Shown: positions 55,309 through 64,000 of the stretch, piece by piece
Numbering within the stretch: position 1 is the stretch's first letter
Layout of the letters: every line of letters starts with the position of its first letter
Source of the DNA: Acanthacorydalis orientalis
Lineage: Eukaryota > Arthropoda > Insecta > Megaloptera > Corydalidae
Length of the DNA stretch: 64,000 nucleotides
Assembly: GCA_034766995.1 (NCBI GenBank)
Contig: CM068317.1
Span: 36,656,249-36,720,248 of the forward strand
Reading direction: 5' to 3'
The notes under the pieces: generated by a model
The model's input: only the letters and a program-made list of their open reading frames with translations
What the model was told of the DNA's origin: nothing
Databases searched by the model: none
Made by a program: the position numbers and the translations under genes

Positions 55309-55373
<65 letters not shown>
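55286..55373. repeat. Composite (CA)n-(TA)n array
   Basis: About 16 bp of CA, then TATCTACCTA, then about 61 bp of TA. Confidence 0.95.
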
Positions 55374-55378
<5 letters not shown>

Positions 55379-56583
55379 TGTATACTATTTTCACTTACAA
55401 TTTAATTTTCTTTTCATAGTATATAGAACATAAACAATTTCAACACAGACAATATTAATAATATAATTACATTATTATTTTCATATGTACTACAAATCAC
55501 TCCTCGAAAAAGTCATTTTCAGTCTAAATAATTGAAATCATTATACAATGGTCATAGTAATCATTTTTGGTTTTAAGATAATTAAATTGTTGAGCTCATA
55601 AAATTTCGAAATTTATTTCTTCTAAGAATTCAGAATTGTTTCTTGACTATATCTATATTGAAGTAAATCAAAGAATAAGAACCACATCGCATTTCTTGGT
55701 TGTATTATTTTCATCTCGTTTACTTCCTCGACAGCCGACTTTACATTTTAATCTTCTCGAATTATTTTCTTCTCAATTGGATACTTTCGTATTACATTTT
55801 TTATTTTGTGTTCAAGTATATTCAACATTCCAAGGTTTAATTGAAATGAGCTATCAGAACACCGATAAAGAATTCTAAAGACTGTTGATTAAATTCTGTC
55901 AATACATCAATACATTCAATGCATTCTCCACTCTACTATTCTCCATCTCATTTTGAAAAATTACCAAATTATATTTCTTTTTTCAATTTTCCAAATCTTT
56001 TTTTTTTAATTTTATCTTTACTCGAGCTTTACTTTCGTTTTATTTAAATATAGATAAACTACTAGACGTCCAGCCTGTTTTATAATCTGTCATTATTTTT
56101 TAAATCCATTCATAACCTATTTAGTAATATTTATTATTTGACATCCTTACTTCTCAATCAATCCATAGAACAATTTGTTCTTAAATACATCATGTTTTAG
56201 TAATTTATATCATTTCCAAGGCTTTCATTACTCCAAAAAGCTATTTTCATCTGTTTCCATTCACATTTTATTAAATGTATACATTTTTTTATATAATATA
56301 TAATTAAATTATTAACTGAATAAATTAAAATTTTAAATTTAATAAATAAAATTTAAATTACTATAATTTAAATAATAACCAATACTTTATCAAAGATGTT
56401 TAATATAAAATATTTAAAAATTATAAAATAACAATTTTTGTATGTAGATTGTTTTTCATTTAATTAAAAATTGACATCTATGTTTTTATTGATATCATAT
56501 AAAAACATCTAACTTTAATTTTTAAAATTAAAATTATAATATTAAAATGAATTAATATGTTGTCTTATTTTATATATATATAT

Positions 56584-56637
<54 letters not shown>

Positions 56638-57079
56638 ATGTATGCGTGTGTGAATAATAAAAAAAGTCAATATTTTATTTGTGATAATTGACTGTACTGT
56701 TAGTTTTATTCGATACAATATGTGAATAATTTAATTTAAAAAATTATAATATATGAGCTCCTTAAATAGTTATTAATTTGTCAAAAAATCTAATATGTAC
56801 TTGTATGTATGAGTTTTAGTTCAGAACATGCACTTTTTCAATTAAATACATTTTTAATTTCATAAAAACTGAAATAGTTGTGTAAAAAAAAATCAAGTCT
56901 TTAATAGACTTAGATTTTAATAAATGTTATAACATTTTTAAAATGAAGAAAACGCTTTAATGTTCCGTCTGTTTAAATTATTATGTATTTCACATGAAGG
57001 ATAAATTTGAATAGATTACTATAATTATTTTCAGATTTTGGAATATGTTTATATATATGTATATATTAGTGTGAACAGC
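55374..57079. other. AT-rich non-coding stretch
   Basis: An 80-codon plus-strand frame (55636-55878) has a fairly balanced composition but no recognisable motif, and I do not call it. Confidence 0.45.
56571..56652. repeat. (TA)n array with CATA and TATG blocks
   Basis: TA, ACATACATA, about 40 bp of TA, then TATGTATG and GCGTGTGTG. Confidence 0.95.
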
Positions 57080-57310
57080 AGATGTATAAGATTAATTCCA
57101 GTGCATTGCCGATTAAAGTTCAGTTAAAAAGTTTGATTTTATTCAGCTTTCATTTCATTCACTCTCTGTCAAATCAAGTGTTTTGCGATAAGAAGCAAAA
57201 ATCGCGTCCCTTAACGTTTTTCATAACGGATCAACTGAAATGGATTTATTTAATGACGTCTCTGATATGTCTTCTTTCGTTTCTATATCATTTACTTGAC
57301 TCGTGACTAA
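57080..57310. other. Mixed-composition patch with unassigned open frame
   Basis: A 74-codon plus-strand frame (57082-57306) starts MYKINSSALPIKVQLKSL and ends with a hydrophobic stretch. The DNA is somewhat less AT-rich than its surroundings. No family is recognised and no transcription signals are visible. Confidence 0.2.
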
Positions 57311-57770
57311 TATATTCAATACCAATAAACGATAAAAGATACAACACATTTATATCAAAACGAAAAAAATACGCATAAATAATCAAGACATATTTCATGG
57401 AATTTGTACGGGTCGTTTACTGAAATTTATTTACAATTGTGTCGTGATTTTATAACATTTTATCGGTTTCTTCTTTACTAAATGATCATATACATAATAG
57501 AACATAAAGAAAGACTTATCGAAGAAATAAAGTAAAAAATTTTTCAAGGAAATTATTATTGAATTATGTATATTCATTCGTTTTTTTTAAATAATATTAC
57601 ACTTGTAAGTATTTTGATTATTATACAAATCAATAGTTTCGTTTATTATTATAATGAACCAAAATTCGAATAAATTTTCCATACAAATTTTAATATAAAT
57701 TATGCTGTCTGAAATATACTTCAATCATTATTTTATTAAATATTTTTATAACAAAATAATTAAATAATAT

Positions 57771-57807
<37 letters not shown>

Positions 57808-58617
57808 TTTTACATATATTGTTGATTTCAACAGAAGCCTTAAACATACTTTCACAAAATTATTTGAAATGATCTATTGAATTTAACAATTTTTATGTAT
57901 CACTGTCTTGTACGTTCATAGCATGCGATTCTTTTTATGGATTTCTTTTGTATTCAACTCAATCAATAAATAAAAAAGAGTTCGGATATAAAGTGGCGAC
58001 CATTATGATCGTGTTTTCACATTTGCACTTCGCACGACCATCTTATACTACCAATACTTCAATAACAAAAGAGTTGTGAATGTCTTCGAAAATTGTTTGA
58101 TTCTTGGTGAAAGAGTCCATTACTAAATAATTGTTTAATTTGATTTCAATCATCCTTACTTTAATTACTCTTTAATAATAAATTTGCACAACTACAATCA
58201 AATTATCTTTCTTTTGTACTTTTTATGAAATTTTAACATTTATTTCAATCGAAAGAATAAAAAATTATACAAATGTTACAAGAGCATTATATAAATAAAT
58301 TTAATTGTTTAAATTTAAAAATCTACATCTGGATCATCCAATTTTGAAGTTTATTGAGGATAACTTTTAGACTGTGATTACTAAACTGTGAGTGAGAATA
58401 TACAAGAGCAATTTAATCTATTTAAAATAGTGAGCAGCTTTCGTATTGAGAACATAAAGGCTTAAGTCTACAATGCATAAATGAAACATGATTGAAACAC
58501 CAAATGGTTAAAACCAGTTTAAAACGATTATGTATCATCACTTTTTATGTAGACGATTCATATTCGAATAGTCGACTGTTTTTTGGCTTAGTTTTTTTCA
58601 GCATAAAGATACAAATA
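57311..58617. other. AT-rich stretch with one GC-richer patch
   Basis: GC-richer sequence at about 57975-58080 (GTGGCGACCATTATGATCGTG, CTTCGCACGACC) has no open frame of note. The rest is AT-rich spacer. Confidence 0.45.
57768..57828. repeat. Hairpin enclosing a (TA)n tract
   Basis: ATCAACAATATAT at the left and ATATATTGTTGAT at the right are inverted around the TA run 57778-57803, so the array sits inside a cruciform-capable arrangement. Confidence 0.7.
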
Positions 58618-58656
58618 TCCACAGTGATGCATATATGCATCACCATGCACTGTGGA
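58618..58656. repeat. Nested palindrome with POU-like half sites
   Basis: A perfect 16-bp palindrome, GATGCATATATGCATC (58626-58641), lies inside outer arms TCCACAGTG (58618-58626) and CACTGTGGA (58648-58656). The inner core ATGCAT-AT-ATGCAT resembles spaced dimeric POU/Oct recognition elements. Binding is inference only. Confidence 0.75.
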
Positions 58657-58689
58657 GTTAATCGGCTGAACACAGACAGTTAAGCATAT

Positions 58690-58714
58690 TATATATATAT
58701 ATATATATATATAT
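58690..58714. repeat. (TA)n microsatellite
   Basis: A TA run of about 25 bp, shortly after the nested palindrome. Confidence 0.95.
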
Positions 58715-58941
58715 AGATGAATGAATTCTAGGTTAGAAAATGAAATAAAATAAGTTACTATTAGGTTTGTATAAACGAAATTATACATCAAATTTATTTC
58801 ATTCTTCGTAGAGTAAATATTGAAATATAATTCTCACATTTTTGACAGAATTTACGTAATTATAAAGGTAAATATCAACAAGACCCATATTAATAAAAAG
58901 ACACCTTTTTCGTTTAGGATTCAGTCAATAACATAAAAACG

Positions 58942-59121
58942 TTACGTATTCAAGAACCTGGAAAAATATTCGGCCTGCTGGTCAGCAGAAGTCAGTATCG
59001 AGAACTTATAGGGTCTGTCCTTTTTACTACTAGAAATTTTCATACAGACACTTTCTCGGAAGACGCACATAACAATTATAGAGATACACAATAAAAGTAA
59101 AAAAGGATTGGTTCTTGACAT
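58942..59121 (-). CDS. Candidate small secreted peptide (59 aa) or signal-peptide exon
   Basis: The minus-strand ATG at 59119-59121 begins MSRTNPFLLLLCISIIVMCV. A polar start followed by an uninterrupted hydrophobic core and then FRESVC is the layout of a eukaryotic signal peptide, with likely cleavage near residue 26. The remaining 33 residues are charged and polar (KISSSKKDRPYKF, SADQQAEYFSRFLNT) and end at a TAA stop. A longer reading from 59253 would add translated microsatellite, so the internal ATG is preferred. A TA tract (59186-59213) lies about 65 bp upstream and could act as a TATA-like element. An AATAAA on the minus strand (58793-58798) is about 145 bp past the stop. TTTTCCAG-GTTCTT near the end could be a splice site, making this a first or second exon of a longer secreted or membrane protein. 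I recognise no family. Confidence 0.35.
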   Translation of the reverse strand: MSRTNPFLLLLCISIIVMCVFRESVCMKISSSKKDRPYKFSILTSADQQAEYFSRFLNT

Positions 59122-59182
59122 CTTTAAACATTTTTCATCAATGCTTTCATGCTTATGAAAGAACGAACGCAGAGACCTTGAG

Positions 59183-59185
<3 letters not shown>

Positions 59186-59213
<28 letters not shown>
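59186..59213. repeat. (TA)n microsatellite upstream of the peptide ORF
   Basis: A TA run of about 28 bp. Confidence 0.95.
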
Positions 59214-59217
<4 letters not shown>

Positions 59218-60228
59218 TAATACTTTTTCAATTATGTAAACAGTGATTAACATTAATAAATTTAAACATAATTACAATAATCTTTACTAGTTTCATTGAA
59301 TTGTTAAGTTTTTTATATTATAAAAATGTTACAAGAACATATATATTATATTCTATAATAGAATATAATTATTGATTTTATAGTAAAATCAGAAAACGAA
59401 ATCGGACAATCAATAATAAAACAGGGTATTTTATGATCAAACATATAAAAACAGTTTAATATCTTAAACGATTCAATCAGATTAACTTGAGTGTTACTAT
59501 GTAATTTATATGAAACAAAGTTTTGATTATTAGTGACAATTTAATAATTTATGGTGTCATATGGTACAAATATAACATTGTAAAATGAATAACATGTATA
59601 TATATTTAATTAATATCACTTTATAGTAAAGTTTGGCGTCGAAAACACGAACTTTGCATAGAAATTTAGCATTATAATTAGCATATAAATATAATTAATT
59701 TTAGTAGGAAACCAGTACAAATCCGTATCGTTTGTTACAACGAAATGTCAGATTCTATTATTCTAAATATAAAATATAAAAGTTTGTATATGTTTCAAAA
59801 TGGTAAATATTTCTATACAATTTTAATTTGCTAAAAATTCGATTTTCAAATCATAGTTTTTATAATTTCAAATCAGCATACATTGCTTTGTAATAAATAA
59901 AAAAATAATGATAAATATGTTGTTAATTTCTAAAGATGAAACTTATTATTTCAACTTAATAAAATCATTATCCTAATGGTCTTTTTTTAGATTACTTGAT
60001 TTCTGTTTTCTCCTACTAATTTTACCATGTGTATCCTCTTCAAGTAGGCGTTAAATAACTTTTTTAAACCACCTTAAATGTGCCAAATTTAATAATAAAT
60101 AACAGAAACTCACATGATCCAGATGAACGAAGATCTTTAGGACATTGTATAAACAGGATTACAGATATAGAAACATATAAATATAATTTTAATAAAATAA
60201 ATTTTAAAAATGTTTACCTTTGCTCTTC
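59214..60228. other. AT-rich non-coding stretch
   Basis: No gene is supported. The sequence is AT-rich with scattered short mixed patches. Confidence 0.55.
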
Positions 60229-60284
60229 TTAAAGATGTTGCTTAAAGCAGAACCGTATCATTACGTTTTGTTATATTATTATCG
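60229..60284 (+). repeat. Left 56-bp inverted repeat
   Basis: It begins with TTAA at 60229 and ends ATTATCG at 60284. It pairs with 61426-61481. Confidence 0.85.
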
Positions 60285-60859
60285 TCTCGCGCATACTAGA
60301 ACAAAATATGTACAACCCATCCATAAACAAATATAAAACAAACGGTTATATATTGTAATATTTACTAGTATTTATTTTAAAAATCATTTATATCAAAGAC
60401 ATACAGACAAACTTATTTGTCTATTCAAAATTAATATTTAATAATCAAAAATGATTTTATTTTTGACTTAATATAAATGAATATTTTTATTCAAATAAAA
60501 AGTTATTTTATTATAAAAAAAATACAGTTTTTTATATGAAAATAACATTTTTGTTATAAAAAAATACAGTTTGCCTTTGGAATATACCTTGAAACATGAA
60601 AATAAACATAGAATTGAGTAGGTAAATATAATTTTTATTTAATTAATATTTTTCTCTATTTTAATCTGTCGAATTATCTGATTCTTTTTCGTTCATAAAT
60701 CCATAAATATATTTGAAAATAATTACTAACTTGAATTTAGAAAGAAATTTTTGTCTAAATGTTTCTTTAATTTATTTTGTAAAAAAGATAAAATAAAATT
60801 CAAGTTTAAAAAAGTAACAAACAAAAAATACATCAATCATGTTAAAAAAAGAGTTTGTA

Positions 60860-60912
60860 TATATATACATACATACATACATACATAGTTTACATACATA
60901 CATACATACATA
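60860..60912. repeat. (CATA)n tetranucleotide repeat
   Basis: Two blocks of CATA units are separated by GTTTA, inside the inverted-repeat-bounded unit. Confidence 0.95.
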
Positions 60913-61330
60913 TCAATGTACATAAAAGATAATAAAGAACGTATTAAACAATGTACAAAAATGTATTCGAAACAAAATGAAGACAAGAATATGTATTGTA
61001 TCATTTATATGGATTTGTCGGTAATCTGAATACGTTCGGAAGTATTTTTTTTACCAATTTTTCTTTTTCGATTTCGTTACACACCAGTACTACGTGAAAC
61101 ATACAACCATAACAAACATGTGAAACGGTATCGAAAAAGGTCGTTGATAGAATTGAAATATATTTATATACATATTTTTTCGACTGTAGTCATTCATCTG
61201 TATTTAGGTTTTCATGAAATCGTTTTAACAGTTTTAAACGAAACAGGTGTATTTTATATAAAACTTTTGTCGGTTTCAATGTTCACAAAACCCATGCATT
61301 TATTTTTTTATTTCTTTATACACATAAAGT

Positions 61331-61353
61331 CATATATATATATATATATATAT
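61331..61353. repeat. (TA)n microsatellite inside the inverted-repeat unit
   Basis: A TA run of about 23 bp close to the right inverted repeat. Confidence 0.95.
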
Positions 61354-61425
61354 GATTTTAATTTTAAGATTTCTAGACTATGATCTACACATCTTCATTT
61401 GCCAAAAGAAAAAAATTGCATGAAG

Positions 61426-61481
61426 CGATAATGAAATAATAAAACGAAATGGTACGGTTCTGCTCTAAGCAACATCTTTAA
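61426..61481 (-). repeat. Right 56-bp inverted repeat
   Basis: It ends with ...CAACATCTTTAA at 61481. Six mismatches separate it from the left repeat. Confidence 0.85.
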
Positions 61482-61741
61482 CGGCGAAACTTGACGGTAA
61501 TTTTCGTTATAAGCTCACAACCTGCTATAAATTTAAACGCAAGATGGTGTCTGCAATATCATGAGGTGATTAAGAGTTGAAATATTGTATAACGTTCTCT
61601 TAGCAAAAGTGCTAAAAAATATTGTAAGATGAAAAAGCGGTAAGACGGTGGATTATCACGTATTTAATTTTATATCATATCTGTGAAAAGACATAATAAA
61701 TTTGTAGATATGATTTAATTGTTTCCTTATAAATTTATATG

Positions 61742-61746
<5 letters not shown>
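61482..61746. other. Mixed-composition flank of the inverted-repeat unit
   Basis: CpG-containing sequence (CGGCGAAACTTGACGG, AAGCGGTAAGACGG) has no open frame of note. It may be a GC-richer conserved patch interrupted by the neighbouring element. Confidence 0.3.

Positions 61747-61775
<29 letters not shown>
61747..61775. repeat. (TA)n microsatellite
   Basis: A TA run of about 29 bp. Confidence 0.95.
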
Positions 61776-61776
<1 letters not shown>

Positions 61777-62029
61777 GTGTACCGAAAAGTAGGTTAAACT
61801 CGAAATTAATTTAACATTAAATTATTTCCATTAATATACAATTTTCATAACTGTCCAATACAGACAATTAAATTATATAAAAGCAAATACAAAACAATGA
61901 TATGTACGATATATTTAACAAATTTAAATGTAAAAACGGAAGTTTTTTCATATGTTATCTCTGTGGAATACTATTGCATCCAACAAAGTTCCATTAAAGC
62001 ATAAAGTGCACTCGTGGATAGAATCGCAA

Positions 62030-62160
62030 TATACTAAAGGATACTGGGAAAACGATCAAGTTACAAGTGGCTGATGACGTCACATGACTGTGCACTATTG
62101 TTTAAATGGCTATAGAGGAAGGGATTGATAGAGGTGTTTATCTCTTTATACTGTCTTTAT
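62030..62160. other. GC-richer patch with a full CRE palindrome
   Basis: TGACGTCA at 62075-62082 lies within GCTGATGACGTCACATGACTG, a full ATF/CREB-type core flanked by AP-1-like TGACTG. No reading frame is conserved-looking. Candidate regulatory element, parallel to 31370-31740. Confidence 0.4.
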
Positions 62161-62499
62161 CTATGCTTCTCTATGCACATATATGACATTATTAAACGAT
62201 CATTATATGTTATTTCACATTATTATATAATAGATATGACAACAATTATTCAACATTAAAAAACGCGTACGCATTATTCAGTATTAAAAATTATATATTC
62301 TTTCAGATAAATATATTAAGTTCTACGTTTTCTATTCAATTGCATGCGAATAGAATTACCTGATTTATTTTCAATTATTACTCAGTACATGAATAATAAT
62401 AACAATAATTCGAAACAGTGTACTAAATGCAAGTGTTCAGCTAGTAATTAAGTAATTAAGCGACAATGTTAGTCAATATGTACAGTGTTAATATGGACA

Positions 62500-62740
62500 A
62501 ATATTTTCAAAAAGTGATTCGCGGGTCATGAAAACGCTGCCATGAAATGTGGGCCACCGTTTCGAGGTCACTGGAATTACTGGTTGCCTTTTTCGAATAC
62601 TACACGTCAAGGTATTGTAATAATATTTGAATATATTATAACAACTATACTTGATTCTCATAGAATTCTTTTCTGTTTCATTTGATCGATGTTTTACTCT
62701 CTGTGTCCGCTTTTATCTATCGCTTTTCATTAAGAACTTC
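62500..62740. other. GC-richer island with short overlapping open frames
   Basis: The most G/C-balanced part is 62518-62615 (TCGCGGGTCATGAAAACG, GTGGGCCACCGTTTCGAGG). A plus frame reads MKCGPPFRGHWNYWLPF and onward to TTRQ, after which GGTATT could be a splice donor. A minus frame of about 43 codons is also open (PVTSKRWPTFHGSVFMTRE in the middle). Neither is recognised, and neither strand is preferred. Confidence 0.3.
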
Positions 62741-63175
62741 AAAACTATAAGTATAAGAAAATGTTTAAATACAAAACTGTTGTAAAAAAAATGTTTTATT
62801 TATTTTTAATTAATTCATTGCATCTACCTAAAGTAAATTCAAATAATAATAAAATATATTTAAAAAAAAGATAGGTAGAAATATAACTATTTGTACTTCT
62901 ACTAACATTTTTTTCAGAACACATTCACTTTTGTACAGAAATGCATGATTGAACGATGGTTAAATATTTAAAAAATTTTGATGATATATTTTGAAAATCA
63001 ACCTTGTAATATACAGGTATATCTCATTTTAAATCAAGATTTATTTTCAATAAATTCTAAAATACTGAATGTGTAATTCATTTGATTAATTAATATACAG
63101 TATTTCAATTATAAAATATTTCCAGTATGTAGTTTGAAATTATGACTAAATTCCATTTTCAATTAATTTTTAAGT
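62741..63175. other. AT-rich non-coding stretch
   Basis: Nothing gene-like is seen. Confidence 0.6.
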
Positions 63176-63249
63176 CACTCCACAAAGCACAAAAAGAATT
63201 CAGATCAAAAGTGTACAATAATTGATTATTGATCATTTTTGATTGTTGC
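63176..63249 (-). repeat. Dispersed hairpin repeat, copy 2
   Basis: The core 63203-63249 is the inverted partner of 39657-39703 (44 of 47 identical), and similarity extends left to CACTC at 63176. The core contains CAATAAT-TG-ATTATTG, so it folds more evenly than copy 1. Its right end reads TTTTGATTGTTGCT. Confidence 0.8.
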
Positions 63250-63383
63250 TGTTGCGCATTTTGATGACAGTAACTTTCTCATTAAGGTATAGAAAAATCG
63301 ATTTGTTCTATTTTTTAAGAAAAAAATTGATTTATTAAAATTTAAAATATTGTTTTTCTCTTCTTAAATTAATCTAATTATTT

Positions 63384-63388
<5 letters not shown>

Positions 63389-63430
<42 letters not shown>

Positions 63431-63447
63431 ATGTATATATATATACT
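63389..63447. repeat. Composite (TA)n-(TG)n-(TA)n microsatellite
   Basis: About 32 bp of TA, about 11 bp of TG, then ATGTATATATATATA. Confidence 0.95.
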
Positions 63448-64000
63448 TTATTAATTTTTAATTTATTATTATTATTATTTAAGGATTTTTGTAAAAAAAG
63501 CCTTGTTTTTGAAACATTAATTTACTTGGCATATTTTTTATTTATACATAAAAGCAATTGACAAAATAAAAAAATATTATTATTAAATCTGCAATCATCA
63601 AACTTAAATAAAACTATATTTAAACGTAGATTTAAATTAGTATAAACATGTTTTCAAGGTCTTACTATGATTTTTATATACATTTCAAAAAAAATAGTTC
63701 CTTTTAATACTCATTATTGTGTATATAGATACTCATTTCAATTTCTTCCCTTCATTTGCATTGTTTAAAAATGTAAATGCTGCTTTCGTTACATCGTCAT
63801 TTTTTTACTATTTAATATTAATTTTGCAATTATTTAAATATATGTACTTATGATTTTTTTTCCTGTTATCTTATATGAAGTAAATAAAGTAATATGTGTT
63901 GTATGTACAGTAGTATATCTAGGATAACCAGTAAATTATGTAAGTTAATTTTAACAATCATTAAATATTAGAAAAAATATGTACAATTCTTCAAAAAATA
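63448..64000. other. AT-rich non-coding stretch to window end
   Basis: Short (TTA)n at about 63461-63478. No gene is supported. Confidence 0.55.

Larger units (their letters stand above)
60229..61481. mobile_element. Putative inverted-repeat-bounded transposable element with TTAA ends (1253 bp)
   Basis: The 56 bp at 60229-60284 and the reverse complement of 61426-61481 match at 50 of 56 positions without a gap. Both begin TTAAAGATGTTGCTTA and include GCAGAACCGTA. Similarity stops abruptly outside the TTAA on both sides, as expected for a transposon that duplicates TTAA or TA on insertion. The 1253-bp length equals a typical mariner, but the interior is very AT-rich and I found no transposase motif in any frame. 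The 87-codon frame 61120-61383 is not one. A (CATA)n array sits in the middle. Alternatives are a non-autonomous derivative of a piggyBac-like or Tc1/mariner element, or two inverted copies of a short repeat. Confidence 0.7.

Noticed and set aside
60860..60912. Repeat array reminiscent of CRISPR spacing
   Set aside because: It is a plain CATA tetranucleotide repeat without unique spacers. The window is eukaryotic in character.
63230..63260. Similarity to the insect microRNA miR-315 (TTTTGATTGTTGCT)
   Set aside because: Only the first part matches from memory and the following bases differ. No partner arm of the right kind is visible, and the same segment belongs to a dispersed repeat whose other copy differs at the key base.

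Overview
The window looks like about 64 kb of nuclear DNA from an AT-rich animal, most probably an insect. It carries decayed animal-type mariner transposons. It has dozens of long (TA)n arrays, often fused to (TG)n or (GA)n tracts. It lacks compact operon-like coding, and no prokaryotic gene, rRNA, tRNA or CRISPR array could be supported. CpG dinucleotides are frequent inside the small GC-richer islands, which would fit a hymenopteran (bee-like) genome, but that assignment is inference only. No long conserved host protein-coding exon was recognised. The window is therefore best read as intergenic DNA or one or more very long introns.

Layout. 1-4449 is AT-rich single-copy-looking DNA with one GC-richer patch (1430-1620). 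4489-5764 is a near full-length but dead mariner, placed exactly between two (TA)n tracts. 5799-14080 is AT-rich with an N-terminal mariner transposase relic (8600-9063, minus). 14080-14530 is the most GC-rich island of the window. 14530-31370 is AT-rich, with island 18510-18730, a C-terminal mariner relic (23050-23206, minus), a foldback element (24432-24630) and many (TA)n arrays. 31370-31740, 34020-34190 and 37480-37960 are three further islands, the last with an open frame of about 60 codons and an RFX-like X-box. 38000-57000 is again AT-rich, with the longest (TA)n array (42585-42724), islands at 42200-42480, 43625-43750, 49870-50110 and 54930-55200, and one copy of a dispersed hairpin repeat (39657-39732).

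The last 7 kb is the densest part. It holds a nested palindrome (58618-58656) and a 59-codon open frame with a convincing signal peptide (58942-59121, minus). It also holds a 1253-bp unit bounded by 56-bp inverted repeats that start at TTAA (60229-61481), islands at 62030-62160 and 62500-62740, and the second, inverted copy of the dispersed hairpin repeat (63176-63249).

No gene set can be shown to work together. The main testable points are four. First, mariner-type elements, one of them inserted inside a (TA)n tract. Second, two unnamed inverted-repeat elements and one unnamed dispersed repeat. Third, a possible small secreted peptide. Fourth, a series of CpG-containing islands in very AT-rich DNA that look like candidate conserved regulatory elements or exons of unknown genes.
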